A stretch of DNA of 46,528 nt from an uncultured Coriobacteriaceae bacterium (GTDB lineage Bacteria > Actinomycetota > Coriobacteriia > Coriobacteriales > Atopobiaceae): contig CADBDT010000026.1 of NCBI GenBank assembly GCA_902793465.1, positions 1 through 46,528 on the forward strand, given 5' to 3'. A program made the translations under genes and the position numbers. Under the pieces are notes generated by a model, which was given only the letters and a program-made list of their open reading frames with translations, did not search any database and was not told the DNA's origin. Shown here piece after piece: positions 26,406 through 35,806 of this stretch (its first letter is position 1; every line of letters begins with the position of its first letter).

Positions 26406-27347
26406 TTACGCCTTGAGGCCGAGACCCATGGTCTCGAGCTTGTCCTTGACTTCCTCGATGGACTTGACGCCAAAGTTGCGGATATTAAGAAGATCGTTCT
26501 CCGAGAACTCCACGAGCTGGCGAACGGAATGAATGCCGGCGCGCTTGAGGCAGTTGTAGGAACGGACGGAAAGGTCCAGATCCTCAATCTGCTTGTCGAG
26601 CTCGCTGTTGTCCTCCTCGGTGCCGACGGCAAATATCGAGGTGTCCTCCACGGGCTCCTCTTCGTCGGCAAGCCCCATAAACGCAGTCATGTGCTGGTTA
26701 ATAATGTTTGCGGCCTCAACGACGGCGTCGCGAGCGGCAACGGAACCGTTGGTCTCGACCTCAAGCAGCAGCCTGTCGTAGTCGGTGTGCTGACCAACGC
26801 GGCAAGGCTCAACCGACTTTGCGCAACGGCGCACGGGAGAGTACAGCGAGTCCACGTGGATAAGACCAATGGGATCGTTGTCTGCCTTGTTGTCGTCGCC
26901 CGACACATACCCACGGCCCATGCCAATGCGCATGGACATGGTTAGGCGAGCGCCATCACCCAGCGTGCAGATGTGCTGCTCGGGATTAACGAGCTCAAAC
27001 TGCGCGGGGATGTTAAAGTCGCCACCGGTTATGGTCGCGGGGCCTTCTACGTTAATGGTCGCCTCGGCAACGTCGCCCTCGGCTACAGAGCGGAACACGA
27101 GTCCCTTAACGTTAAGGACGATGTCCGTTACGTCCTCGTACACGCCGGGAACAGTGGTGAACTCGTGCTGTACACCGTCGATTCTTATCGCCTGCACCGC
27201 TGCGCCCTCGAGCGACGAGAGCAGAACGCGACGAAGCGAGTTGCCCAAGGTGTCGCCGTAGCCGCGCTCAAGAGGCTCGGCTATAACGCGGGCGAGCGTA
27301 TCGCTTATCTCTTCCACCGACACCTGCGGCCGGATGAATTCGGACAT
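26406..27347 (-). CDS. rpoA: RNA polymerase alpha subunit
   Basis: 313 aa. N-terminal dimerisation domain at about 10-230 (RGYGDTLGNSLRRVLLSSLEGAA), acidic linker, then C-terminal DNA- and activator-binding domain at 245-310 (LKRAGIHSVRQLVEFSENDLL; NFGVKSIEEVKDKL). The ATG at 27347 follows GGAGG at 5 nt; four extra in-frame codons upstream lack such a site. It lies between rpsD and rplQ as in other bacteria. Confidence 0.97.
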   Translation of the reverse strand: MSEFIRPQVSVEEISDTLARVIAEPLERGYGDTLGNSLRRVLLSSLEGAAVQAIRIDGVQHEFTTVPGVYEDVTDIVLNVKGLVFRSVAEGDVAEATINVEGPATITGGDFNIPAQFELVNPEQHICTLGDGARLTMSMRIGMGRGYVSGDDNKADNDPIGLIHVDSLYSPVRRCAKSVEPCRVGQHTDYDRLLLEVETNGSVAARDAVVEAANIINQHMTAFMGLADEEEPVEDTSIFAVGTEEDNSELDKQIEDLDLSVRSYNCLKRAGIHSVRQLVEFSENDLLNIRNFGVKSIEEVKDKLETMGLGLKA

Positions 27348-27373
27348 GTATACCTCCAACCAAATCCAGGCTA

Positions 27374-27967
27374 TTACTTGGAGTAAAGCTCGACGATAAG
27401 CTGGGCGTCGATCTCCAGGTCGATCTGATCACGGGTGGGAAGCTGGAGCACGGAGCCCTGCAGCTTGTCGATGTCGACCTCAAGCCATCCGGGTACGGTA
27501 GTGGACTCGGAGCGGATCAGCGCCTCCTTAATGGGGAGCAGGTCCTTGTACTTGGGGGCAACAGACACCTTGTCGCCAACCTTAACCTGGTAGGAGGGGA
27601 TGTCTACGCGTTTGCCGTTTACCTGAATGTGACCATGGCGCACGGTCTGGCGAGCCTCCTTGCGGGTGCGAGCAAAGCCAAGACGGAATACCACGTTGTC
27701 GAGGCGCGACTCGAGGATGGTCATCAGGTTGTCACCAGTAATGCCCTCGATCTTGCGAGCCTTGTCGTAGTAACCACGGAACTGCTTTTCCAGCACGCCG
27801 TAGATGAACTTGGCCTTCTGCTTCTCGCGAAGCTGCATGCCGTACTCGCTCTCCTGGCGACGACGGCGGCGAACCTCGCGCTTGGATTCCTTGTTAATCC
27901 CCATAACAATGGGGTCGATGCCGAGCTGGCGGCACCGCTTGAGGACAGGGGTCCTATCAATAGCCAT
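27374..27967 (-). CDS. rpsD: Ribosomal protein S4
   Basis: 197 aa. Binds 16S rRNA early in 30S assembly. Contains the S4 RNA-binding domain at about 90-150 (RLDNVVFRLGFARTRKEARQ; HGHIQVNGKRVDIPSY). The N-terminus (MAIDRTPVLKRCRQLGIDP) lacks the CxxC zinc cluster of many S4 proteins, so this is the cysteine-free form. It is 26 nt upstream of rpoA and 19 nt after rpsK. Confidence 0.97.
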   Translation of the reverse strand: MAIDRTPVLKRCRQLGIDPIVMGINKESKREVRRRRRQESEYGMQLREKQKAKFIYGVLEKQFRGYYDKARKIEGITGDNLMTILESRLDNVVFRLGFARTRKEARQTVRHGHIQVNGKRVDIPSYQVKVGDKVSVAPKYKDLLPIKEALIRSESTTVPGWLEVDIDKLQGSVLQLPTRDQIDLEIDAQLIVELYSK

Positions 27968-27986
27968 TGCTACTGTCCTTCCTTAC

Positions 27987-28388
27987 CTATACGCGACGAC
28001 GCTTGACCGGTCGGCAACCATTGTGCGGAATGGGGGTCTTGTCCTGAACGCCCGATACCTCGAGGCCTGCGGCCTGGAGCGAACGAAGGGCGGTCTCGCG
28101 GCCGGAGCCGGGGCCCTTTAGGAACACTGCCACCTTGCGCACGCCGTGCTCCATGGCAGCCTTTGCGCACGCCTCGGCCGCAATCTGAGCGGCAAACGGC
28201 GTGGACTTGCGGGAGCCCTTAAAGCCGACGGTACCACCCGACTGCCAGGCAATAACGTTGCCCTGGGGGTCGGTGATAGTAATAATCGTGTTGTTGAACG
28301 TGCTCTTAATGTGAGCCTGTCCCACTGCAATGTTCTTGCGGTCCGCGCGACGCACGCGCTGAACCTGCTGCTGTTTCCTCTTAGGCAT
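27987..28388 (-). CDS. rpsK: Ribosomal protein S11
   Basis: 133 aa. The S11 core is clear ([49 protein letters not shown]) with the conserved end [15 protein letters not shown]. It forms part of the 30S platform. ATG start; 10 nt after rpsM. Confidence 0.97.
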   Translation of the reverse strand: MPKRKQQQVQRVRRADRKNIAVGQAHIKSTFNNTIITITDPQGNVIAWQSGGTVGFKGSRKSTPFAAQIAAEACAKAAMEHGVRKVAVFLKGPGSGRETALRSLQAAGLEVSGVQDKTPIPHNGCRPVKRRRV

Positions 28389-28398
28389 GATCTACTCC

Positions 28399-28770
28399 CT
28401 AGCCCTTCTTCCTGGCACCGATCTGGCGACGCTTGCCCTTGCGGGTGCGTGCGTTGGTGTGGGTGCGCTGGCCGTGAACCGGGAGGCCCTTACGGTGACG
28501 CAGGCCGCGGTAGCAGCCGATCTCCATAAGGCGCGCGGTGTTCTGACGAACCTCGCGACGCAAATCGCCTTCGGTGGTGTAGTTGCTGTCAATAAAGTCG
28601 CGCATGCGCGTAACTTCGTCTTCGGTAAGATCCTTTACGCGAGTGTCCGGGTTTACGTCGGCAGCTTCGCAGATCTTCTTGGCGCGGGTGGCGCCAATGC
28701 CATAAATGTAAGTGAGTCCGACCTCAACGCGCTTTTCGCGCGGCAGGTCGACACCGTTAATACGGGCCAA
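28399..28770 (-). CDS. rpsM: Ribosomal protein S13
   Basis: 123 aa. S13 of the 30S head, contacting P-site tRNA. Marks: [31 protein letters not shown], and the basic tail [20 protein letters not shown]. The start codon is TTG (28768-28770) with GAGGAG at 7 nt, an uncommon start for a highly expressed gene; no ATG is available before the conserved N-terminus. Confidence 0.96.
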   Translation of the reverse strand: MARINGVDLPREKRVEVGLTYIYGIGATRAKKICEAADVNPDTRVKDLTEDEVTRMRDFIDSNYTTEGDLRREVRQNTARLMEIGCYRGLRHRKGLPVHGQRTHTNARTRKGKRRQIGARKKG

Positions 28771-28785
28771 CTTGAAGCTCCTCTC

Positions 28786-28899
28786 TTAGCCCTGGCGCTG
28801 CTTGTGGCGCGGGTTCTCGCAGATGACGTAGACCTTGCCGTGGCGACGAATGATCTTGCACTTGTCGCACATCTTCTTGACAGAAGGGCGTACCTTCAT
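28786..28899 (-). CDS. rpmJ: Ribosomal protein L36
   Basis: 37 aa, the standard size. Reads [20 protein letters not shown] and ends NPRHKQRQG. The zinc-binding pattern CxxC...C...H (Cys11, Cys14, Cys27, His32) is complete, so this is the zinc form. It lies in its normal place between infA and rpsM, with 15 nt to the rpsM start. Confidence 0.96.
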   Translation of the reverse strand: MKVRPSVKKMCDKCKIIRRHGKVYVICENPRHKQRQG

Positions 28900-29021
28900 C
28901 GTCTGTCCTTTCCAATAATGCTCTTACGAACCTAATAATTCCTTTGTGCGAGGCAGGTGGAGCTGCCCGCAACTATATGCTCGCCCAGCCGCTGGCGTGA
29001 ATAACCGGCTGTACGTAGCCC

Positions 29022-29240
29022 CTACTTGTAGCGGTAGGTAATACGGCCACGCGTAAGGTCGTAGGGAGAAATCTCCACGACCACCTTGTCGCCCGGAAGG
29101 ATTCGGATGTAGTTCATACGAATCTTGCCCGAGATGGTGCATAGGATGGTTTTGCCGTTTTCGAGCTCCACCTTAAACATTGCGTTTGGCAGTTGCTCGG
29201 CAACGGTACCTTCAAGCTCGATTGCGTCTTGTTTGCTCAC
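29022..29240 (-). CDS. infA: Translation initiation factor IF-1
   Basis: 72 aa, a single OB-fold protein that occupies the 30S A site during initiation. The sequence is canonical ([53 protein letters not shown]). It starts with GTG at 29240. It heads the leftward run infA-rpmJ-rpsM-rpsK-rpsD-rpoA-rplQ. In most relatives map would be just upstream; here a surface-protein gene on the opposite strand intervenes. Confidence 0.97.
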   Translation of the reverse strand: MSKQDAIELEGTVAEQLPNAMFKVELENGKTILCTISGKIRMNYIRILPGDKVVVEISPYDLTRGRITYRYK

Positions 29241-29280
29241 CCTTTACTACCTTTCCTTTCGGTTGACAGAGCAACAATAC

Positions 29281-29309
29281 ACTTTACTAAAAAGTGTTTG
29301 CGTTGTCTA
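29281..29309 (-). promoter_or_regulatory. Possible promoter of the infA operon
   Basis: On the minus strand TAGACA (29309-29304) and TAAAGT (29286-29281) are 17 bp apart, 41 bp upstream of the infA GTG. Each hexamer has mismatches to consensus. The need for a promoter here follows from the opposite gene upstream. Confidence 0.4.
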
Positions 29310-29356
29310 CGGTGCATCGAAACGACACAAGCCACGTAAACCGATGGTCGGCGGTG

Positions 29357-29521
29357 ACCAACCAAAAGGGGTACTCCCCCTTGGTAGGTACCAACCGAAA
29401 GGGGTACTCCCCCTTGGTAGGTGCCAACCGAAAGGGGTACTCCCCCTTGATAGGTGCCAACCGAAAGGGGTACTCCCCCTTGGTAGGTGCCAATCAAAGG
29501 GGGTACTCCCCCTTGGTAGGT
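29357..29521. repeat. Five-copy 33-bp tandem array of family B palindromes
   Basis: Exactly five 33-bp units (165 bp) of the form ACCAACCGAAAGGGGTACTC followed by CCCCTTGGTAGGT, with a few substitutions between units. Each unit is itself a near-palindrome centred on GTAC. The array sits between the divergent infA operon and the surface-protein gene, just upstream of the possible infA promoter. Any translation of it is a repeat artefact. Confidence 0.92.
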
Positions 29522-29587
29522 CCGTCCCCATTGTCCCGGACGCCTTCGCGTAATTGCTGCCGATAGACCCATCGCCTGCATATACAA

Positions 29588-29593
29588 TATAAT
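29588..29593 (+). promoter_or_regulatory. Possible -10 box for the surface-protein gene
   Basis: A perfect TATAAT in a run of AT-rich sequence (ATATACAATATAATTATATA), 41 bp before the ATG at 29635. No matching -35 hexamer at 16-18 bp. Confidence 0.45.
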
Positions 29594-29634
29594 TATATAC
29601 GTGCCGATTTCTCGCTACGTTTTAGGGGATGGAC

Positions 29635-32600
29635 ATGCCAAACAGGAACTCGTTAAAGGCAGTACTTGCAGTCATACTCTTGGTGGTTCTGGCAACGCAG
29701 GGAATACCAACAAACGCCGTGGCCGAAGTGCTTAACATCTCGGCCGAGGGCCAGGCCCAACAAAACGAGCAGCAAAAGACGGGTGGCCAGGACGCGCCGG
29801 CCAAGCAGGGCGAACAGGGCGAGCAGGGCGAGCCCAACGGGTCCAACGAGTCGGGGCAGGATTCCCAGCAAAACGAGCAGGAAAACCAAGGCGGGCAGCA
29901 AAGCGGACAAGACCAGCAGGGCCAGCAGGGCGACCAAAACGGCTCGGGTGGCCAAGGCGAGCAAAAGCAGGGCCCCGAGCAAAACGGGCAACAGAGCAAC
30001 GCCCAGCAGGGCGAGAATAAGGACCAGGGCAACAAGGGCGACGCCACGCAAAAGCCCACCGCCGCGTCGGACGCAAAGGACGGCAAGGCATCCTCCGACT
30101 CCAAATCGGACGACGAGCAAAAGGAGGACAAGAAGGCCGACGACCAGAAGTCCGAGGACGAATCCGACTCCAAGCCGACCTTCCCTGCCATCAACACCAC
30201 GGAGTACGCAAACGGCCTAGCCGTAAGGATCAACGCGCTGGAAGGCGCCTTCCCCGCCAATACCGTCGTGCAGGTGCAGCCTGCCAACGTAGAGAAGTTC
30301 ATGGCCAGTTCCGGTGACTTCGTTGAGGGCGACCCCGTGGATGCCCGCGCGGTGGACATCTGCTTTATCCACGACGGAAGCGAGATAGAACCTAGGGACG
30401 GCACGTCCGTTTTGGTGGACCTGCAGCCCATTGCTCCTGTAAACGGCACCTCCTTTGCCGCCGTGCACGTTGCGGACAACGGTGTTGCCGAGGTCGTAGA
30501 CAGCAATGCCACCAAGGAGGGCGCGAGCTTTGAGGCCACGGACTTCTCTGTGTACGGCATTGTGGGCGGCAGCGTAATCCAAGGCGAGAACGAGCAGTAC
30601 ACGCGACTCGAGGTGGTGTTCCGCAACGGCAACAAGGACGGCGCCGTGCTGAGCACGCAAATCGTACGCGCGGGAGACAGTCTTGCGGCACCCACCCCCT
30701 CGTCCAACGAGCAGGGCAAGGTGTTCCACTCCTGGCGCGTGGGAGACAAGGAAGTCGACAACAAGTACCTTACCAACGCGCTTACGGAGCAAGACATCGA
30801 GGACATGATTAGCACCTACGGTGCCACGGCCGTCGACGACGCCACCAACCTGTGGCAGCTCGACGTTGCGGCAAACTACCAAACGGGTTACCACGCCTAC
30901 TTCCATTGGAGCCCCAAAGGCACCGCGGAGAGCGGCATTATTGCGGGCACCCTAAGCACGAACGCCGACGGAACCGTGCACCTTGGAGACATACTGGACG
31001 TCTACTCGCCATCCACGACAAAGAGCAAGGTAATTGGATGGGTCGACGATGCGGACAAGGAGTACGCACTGGATGCCACGCCTACGCTCACAGGGGACAC
31101 GCATTTTTACCCCGTTACCGACGGCAAGTGGATCGACCTACAGATGAACGGCGCTCCCGTGCTGGAGGACGTGTTTGCCCAGTACGACAGCGCGAAGAAG
31201 AAGTACCTGCTAAAGTACGAGGATTTGCCTACCACGGCGGTCCTGAGTGACACCTTCTATCGTGGCTACACGTTTGATGGCTGGTACCTGTCGTCGGATT
31301 TTGCTGCTGGAAGCAAGTTTACGTCCGGCACGGCAGAGCTCGACACCACCCAGAACAAGATCTATGCCAAGTGGACCGCCAAGACGAACGTTAAATACAC
31401 CATTGCCTACATGATCGAGGACGAGAGCGGTAAGCCCGGCGAGGGTGCCTATATCCTTAAGAAGACAGAGTCGCATACCGGCACAGCCGGCACCGCAATC
31501 CCCGAGAATGTATATAAAAATAAAGACTATGACTATCATCACTACTGCACGCCTGACGAAAAACCCTATCAGAGCAACACGACCCCAACCCTAATCAAGG
31601 GCGACGGCACCACAATCAAGCCCGTGTACTACAATGCCAACCGCATTAAGCTGGAGTGTACTCCCACCACCCTTGGACCACATGCAGGCGAACAGATTCT
31701 TCCCGATGCGTACGTTAAGTCTGGCGAGGAAATTGCCATCTGGCTGAACACTCCTGGCTACGACAAGACAGGGTATTTCGACAGATATGTCTATAGCGCC
31801 AACGTGGATCAAAATAAACGATACGTGGAGAATACGGAGGTCGGCTACTCCTTTACAGGCAAGGAGACCACCATTCCTTATACAGAGGCAGCAAAGAATC
31901 ACGATAAGTATCCCGTACAGCTTACAGCGTTCGAAGGCAATACTCCCGTGAGATCACTGGTTACAGCGAAGTTCTATTACGAAGCCCTTGAGGGCCAAAC
32001 TGGAACCGAGGTAACCGTAGGCACCGAGACACGTACATTTGTTTGGGTCCGTAATGAGTCGTGGGGAAGCATGGCGCAATACGCAGACCAAGCTGATGAG
32101 CACTTTGGCTTTACATACGAAAACGGTGGACTTGTGGAATGGGCCTACAAAGGCAGTCCCATCTGCAACGACGAAGGCTCCGACACGGGTGAAGTGCGAC
32201 TCATTCCCTACAACGATACGACTGTTATGCCAACAGTACCGGGTAAGATCAAAGATAACTACCGCTACTCAAAATACTACTATGACCACTACTTCACTCG
32301 CACACCGTACAATCTGACGTTCCACAAGCTCGTTAAGGAAAGCGATGCTCAAAACAGAACTGTCAAGTACGGCGAAACACTGGAGCGCTATTTGCCTGCG
32401 TATACGAAAGATACCACGCGCGTGGTTGACGGCGTAACTTACACGTTCGCGGGATGGTTCTTGGCCGAATCTGCGGCAGACAACCCGGATGACCCCGTTA
32501 GCAAGGCTATCGAGCTGCCCGAGAATGCCACGATGCCAGCATCGGAAGTCAACCTGTATGCCGGCTGGCGTCTCGCAACGTATACCGTTACCTACGATGC

Positions 32601-33951
32601 CCAGGGCGGTACTATCAAAAACACTGAGGGCGGCAAGGACGTAAACAAAGGTACGTACGACGTACAGGTACAGTCCGGCAAGGCCATCGACGTGGGCGAT
32701 CGGCCCGGCGAGGTTACGTGCGCGGGCAAGGTCTTTGGCGGATGGTACCTAGACAAGAGCCTCGATACGCCCCTTAACTACAACACGTTTACAGCGCATG
32801 ACAATACGACCGTTTACGCACGGTGGATTGATGGCAAGCCGTGCAAGATAACCTATTACGAAACCTATTACGATGCAGACGGACACGCGCTCGAGAAGCA
32901 CAACAACACGTTCCTTAAGAATTCCGTAGTCAAGCTCGACGGTGCACCCGCGCCAACGCACAACGGCCTTCCGTTCCTTGGCTGGGGCACAAAGCAGGGC
33001 GACATGAGCTCACTCGTGCCCAACGACTACGTTATTGTCGACGACGTAAACCTGTACGCGATCTACGGCAACACGACGGTTGCGGGCGGCCCCAAGATTA
33101 CGCTGCACGCAAACTATCCCGATAGTACAAACGACGTTACTGCCGGCCCAATTTCCGTTAAACCCGATACCGCCAATGGGGAGGCAACGCTTCCCAGCTA
33201 CGAGAGCGTTGCGTTTACGTGTCCCAAGGGCTATAGGTTTGTGGGTTGGGGCGCAGATGCCCAGGGAAGCGGCCGAATCTATGCCGCAGGCAAGCCCGTG
33301 GGCGTTCACGAGAATACCGACCTGTACGCAATTTGGAAGAAGGAGCCGGCCCCTGGAAAGCTTATCCAAGAAATAAAGAATGGGAACTATGGCTTTGCCA
33401 GGGTAACGCAAACCGACGATGAGATTGCGGAGGCCATACCCTTTACCGACGAAGAAATCGCGGCAATGAAGAATGGTGCTTCCGCCAGGTTTTGGATTGA
33501 GGCCGTCGACGTAACCTCTACGCTCGACGATGCCACCAAAGACGCAATGCACTCCGCCATGAGCGCGGGATATACGCCCGCCGTGTATCTGGACGTTATC
33601 GCATGGCTCAAGGTGGGCGACGCCCAGCCACGTCAGCTGCACCAGCTGAGCAAAATGCTGAGCGTAATCTTCTTGCTGAGCTCTAAACATAGGGCTGTCA
33701 GACGAAACTATGAGGTTGTGCGCAACCACTTGGATGTTACACAGCGTATTGGCTCTTCGTACGCTAGAGGCTGCATAACGATGGATAGCGACCGCTTCTC
33801 TCTGTTTGAGGTAGCGTACTCTACGCGGGCACGGAGCAGCTGGCTAGCGCGTACCGGCGATCCCACGAACGCCCTGCTATGGGCGGGGGTGCTTGCCGCT
33901 GGCGCCCTTGTTATTGGCGTCGGCGTCTACTGGCGTCGCCGTCGGGGCTAG
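29635..33951 (+). CDS. Large InlB-repeat surface protein with LARTG sorting signal
   Basis: 1438 aa, secreted and probably wall-anchored. Signal peptide 1 to about 32 (KAVLAVILLVVLATQG, ending NAVAE). Residues 36-180 are a low-complexity Gln, Gly, Asn, Glu and Lys-rich stretch, likely an extended stalk. A beta-rich domain follows (183-315), then many Listeria-Bacteroides (InlB B-type) repeats, marked by endings such as FDGWYLSSDF, FAGWFLAES, FGGWYLDKS, FLGWGTKQG and VGWGADAQG, each followed by NLYA-W or VYARW-like strands. The C-terminus has LARTG (1404-1408), a hydrophobic helix and RRRRG, a cell-wall sorting signal with Ala in place of Pro. The ATG at 29635 has AGGGG at 6 nt; an ATG at 29629 abuts it and is less likely. 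It probably acts in adhesion; the ligand is unknown. The gene is on the opposite strand to the ribosomal genes around it. Confidence 0.88.
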   Translation: MPNRNSLKAVLAVILLVVLATQGIPTNAVAEVLNISAEGQAQQNEQQKTGGQDAPAKQGEQGEQGEPNGSNESGQDSQQNEQENQGGQQSGQDQQGQQGDQNGSGGQGEQKQGPEQNGQQSNAQQGENKDQGNKGDATQKPTAASDAKDGKASSDSKSDDEQKEDKKADDQKSEDESDSKPTFPAINTTEYANGLAVRINALEGAFPANTVVQVQPANVEKFMASSGDFVEGDPVDARAVDICFIHDGSEIEPRDGTSVLVDLQPIAPVNGTSFAAVHVADNGVAEVVDSNATKEGASFEATDFSVYGIVGGSVIQGENEQYTRLEVVFRNGNKDGAVLSTQIVRAGDSLAAPTPSSNEQGKVFHSWRVGDKEVDNKYLTNALTEQDIEDMISTYGATAVDDATNLWQLDVAANYQTGYHAYFHWSPKGTAESGIIAGTLSTNADGTVHLGDILDVYSPSTTKSKVIGWVDDADKEYALDATPTLTGDTHFYPVTDGKWIDLQMNGAPVLEDVFAQYDSAKKKYLLKYEDLPTTAVLSDTFYRGYTFDGWYLSSDFAAGSKFTSGTAELDTTQNKIYAKWTAKTNVKYTIAYMIEDESGKPGEGAYILKKTESHTGTAGTAIPENVYKNKDYDYHHYCTPDEKPYQSNTTPTLIKGDGTTIKPVYYNANRIKLECTPTTLGPHAGEQILPDAYVKSGEEIAIWLNTPGYDKTGYFDRYVYSANVDQNKRYVENTEVGYSFTGKETTIPYTEAAKNHDKYPVQLTAFEGNTPVRSLVTAKFYYEALEGQTGTEVTVGTETRTFVWVRNESWGSMAQYADQADEHFGFTYENGGLVEWAYKGSPICNDEGSDTGEVRLIPYNDTTVMPTVPGKIKDNYRYSKYYYDHYFTRTPYNLTFHKLVKESDAQNRTVKYGETLERYLPAYTKDTTRVVDGVTYTFAGWFLAESAADNPDDPVSKAIELPENATMPASEVNLYAGWRLATYTVTYDAQGGTIKNTEGGKDVNKGTYDVQVQSGKAIDVGDRPGEVTCAGKVFGGWYLDKSLDTPLNYNTFTAHDNTTVYARWIDGKPCKITYYETYYDADGHALEKHNNTFLKNSVVKLDGAPAPTHNGLPFLGWGTKQGDMSSLVPNDYVIVDDVNLYAIYGNTTVAGGPKITLHANYPDSTNDVTAGPISVKPDTANGEATLPSYESVAFTCPKGYRFVGWGADAQGSGRIYAAGKPVGVHENTDLYAIWKKEPAPGKLIQEIKNGNYGFARVTQTDDEIAEAIPFTDEEIAAMKNGASARFWIEAVDVTSTLDDATKDAMHSAMSAGYTPAVYLDVIAWLKVGDAQPRQLHQLSKMLSVIFLLSSKHRAVRRNYEVVRNHLDVTQRIGSSYARGCITMDSDRFSLFEVAYSTRARSSWLARTGDPTNALLWAGVLAAGALVIGVGVYWRRRRG

Positions 33952-33970
33952 CGCAACGCCATTATCGGCG

Positions 33971-34001
33971 CCAATCAAGAGGGGTACTCCCCCTTGATAG
34001 G
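33971..34001. repeat. Short family B palindrome after the surface-protein gene
   Basis: CCAATCAAGAGGGG and CCCCCTTGATAGG enclose TACT. It starts 20 bp beyond the stop codon of the plus-strand surface-protein gene and may serve as its 3'-end hairpin. Confidence 0.7.
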
Positions 34002-34016
34002 TAACCAGCGGGAAGG

Positions 34017-34097
34017 GGCGTGCCGCAAGGGGATACTCCCCCCCGCGGTACATTGCATGCAATGTACCGCGGGGGGAGTATCCCCTTGCGGCACGCC
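34017..34097. repeat. 81-bp near-perfect palindrome between convergent genes
   Basis: Arms GGCGTGCCGCAAGGGGATAC then TCCCCCCCGCGGTACATTGC meet at the centre TGCATGCA with only one unpaired base. It contains the family B core but, unlike the long elements, has no free loop. A remnant CGAGATGTACCCGATG follows directly up to the map stop codon at 34113. It would hinder transcription from both converging genes. Confidence 0.85.
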
Positions 34098-34112
34098 GAG
34101 ATGTACCCGATG

Positions 34113-34895
34113 CTATTCTCCGCCCTGAAGCGAGCACCAGGGGCCTTCGGCATCCTGCGTTAGGATAACGGGGCCATCCTTGGTAATGGCAACGGTGTTC
34201 TCGTAGTGTGCCGCCGGCTTGCCGTCGTTGGTAACAACCGTCCAGCCGTTGGCGAGCGTGTGGTTTTTAAAGGTACCCAGCGTAATCATGGGCTCGATGG
34301 CTATTACCATTCCCACCTGCAGCTTTACGCCACGGCCCTTTTTGCCAAAGTTGGGCACGTTGGGATCTTCGTGCATTACGCGGCCAACGCCGTGGCCCAC
34401 GTACTCGCGCACCACGCCAAAGCCGTTGCGTTCCGCAAGCGTTTGAACCGCATGGCCAATGTCGCCAATGTGGTTGCCAGGCACCGCCTGCTCAATGCCC
34501 GCCTTAAGGCAGTCGAGCGTAACCTCGCACAGGGCACGTGCCTCCGGGCTGGGCGTGCCCACAAAGAAGGTCCAAGCGTTATCGCCCACCCAGCCGCCAG
34601 CTGTGGCGCCGGTGTCGATGGAAAGGATGTCGCCTTCCACGAGCATCCTTTCCGACGGTATGCCATGCACGATCTCTTCGTTTACCGAAGCACAGATGCT
34701 GGCAGGAAAGCCGTAGAGGCCCTTGAACCCTGGCACGGCACCGTGCAGACGAATAAAGCTCTCCACCACTTGGTCGATCTCGCGCGTTGTAACGCCGGGA
34801 CGAACCATGCGGCCAGCCCTGCGCAGGACAGCCTTGGAAAGAGAGCCTGCGACCTTAAACTCCTCTATTTCTTCGGGAGTCTTAATGTGAATCAT
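34113..34895 (-). CDS. map: Methionine aminopeptidase, type I
   Basis: 260 aa. Removes the initiator Met from new proteins. Metal ligands are visible in context: Asp in LSIDTGATAGGWVGDNAWT (two), His in EYVGHGVGRVMHE and Glu in AIEPMI; the substrate-side VNEEIVHGIP is present. There is no N-terminal zinc-finger extension. The ATG overlaps the adk stop as ATGA, so adk and map are translationally coupled. Normally followed by infA; here by a palindrome and the 3' end of the opposing surface gene. Confidence 0.96.
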   Translation of the reverse strand: MIHIKTPEEIEEFKVAGSLSKAVLRRAGRMVRPGVTTREIDQVVESFIRLHGAVPGFKGLYGFPASICASVNEEIVHGIPSERMLVEGDILSIDTGATAGGWVGDNAWTFFVGTPSPEARALCEVTLDCLKAGIEQAVPGNHIGDIGHAVQTLAERNGFGVVREYVGHGVGRVMHEDPNVPNFGKKGRGVKLQVGMVIAIEPMITLGTFKNHTLANGWTVVTNDGKPAAHYENTVAITKDGPVILTQDAEGPWCSLQGGE

Positions 34896-35518
34896 GCGCC
34901 GAGTACCTTCTTTACGTCTACGTACACTTCGTCCACTGCGCGGTTGCCGTCGACGGCCTTAAGGATGCCATGGCCCTTGTAGTAGTCGATGAGCGGCTGC
35001 GTTTGGTTCTGGTAGGTGTCCAGGCGCTTGCTAATGGTTTCGGGCTTGTCGTCGTCGCGCTGGTACATTTCGCCACCGCAACGAGGGCAGGTGTCGGTGC
35101 CTGCAGGGGCGGTGTAACCACACGCGCGGCAAGTGCGGCGCGAGCTCAGGCGCTCTACTATAACGTCAAACGGCACGTCCACGAGCAGTGCGGCGTCCAG
35201 CTCTACGCCCATGTCCTTAAGCTCGCCGTCGAGCGTCTGTGCCTGGGCAATGTTGCGGGGGAAGCCGTCAAGCATAAAGCCCTTTTGCGCGTCGGGCTCG
35301 GCCAGGCGCTCCTTAACGAGGTCGATTACCAGCTGGTCGGGAACAAGCTGGCCGGCATCCATGTATTCCTTGGCCTGCTTGCCCAGCTCGCTTTGCGCCT
35401 TTACGGCCGCACGCAGCAGGTCACCTGTGGAGATATGGGCAATGCCATACTCCTCGACGAGCTTTTGACCTTGGGTTCCCTTGCCGGCGCCAGGCGCGCC
35501 TAGAAGAACGATATTCAT
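34892..35518 (-). CDS. adk: Adenylate kinase (zinc-binding long form)
   Basis: 208 aa. Interconverts ATP+AMP and 2 ADP. P-loop GAPGAGKGTQ at 7-16, AMP-binding HISTGDLLRAA, GFPRNIAQAQTLD, and a LID domain with four cysteines (CRACG...CPRCG) that bind zinc, as in Gram-positive enzymes. The ATG at 35518 follows AAGGCGG; 11 extra upstream codons are not conserved. In most spc operons adk follows secY directly; here 2 kb of other DNA separates them, so adk-map needs its own promoter. Confidence 0.97.
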   Translation of the reverse strand: MNIVLLGAPGAGKGTQGQKLVEEYGIAHISTGDLLRAAVKAQSELGKQAKEYMDAGQLVPDQLVIDLVKERLAEPDAQKGFMLDGFPRNIAQAQTLDGELKDMGVELDAALLVDVPFDVIVERLSSRRTCRACGYTAPAGTDTCPRCGGEMYQRDDDKPETISKRLDTYQNQTQPLIDYYKGHGILKAVDGNRAVDEVYVDVKKVLGA

Positions 35519-35806
35519 AACGTACCGCCTTTCGTTTTGCATTTTGTACACGGCTATAGTCTAGCGCTTTTTGCACGCAGCGTGCTCCCCTCGACTGCGA
35601 AGTTTTCTGCACTTAGGCATTCGACAGCTATGGCCTTAAGACGCACTTTGTTATTTGAAGTCCTGCCAATGTTGGAATACGCTGCGTCGTCGGGATTGCG
35701 AACGTCGGGAGAGATCCATGGAGGCGGTATAGAACAAGATTGCACGCCCCATGGGGCCAGATGGGCGCAGCAACCCGCCAGACCGTCCGAAAACTCGTGC
35801 TGGAGT

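Noticed and set aside
29622..30815. 397-aa minus-strand frame opposite the surface-protein gene
   Set aside because: Antisense translation of the low-complexity stalk, giving Ser/Pro/Cys/Leu-rich sequence without any known pattern.
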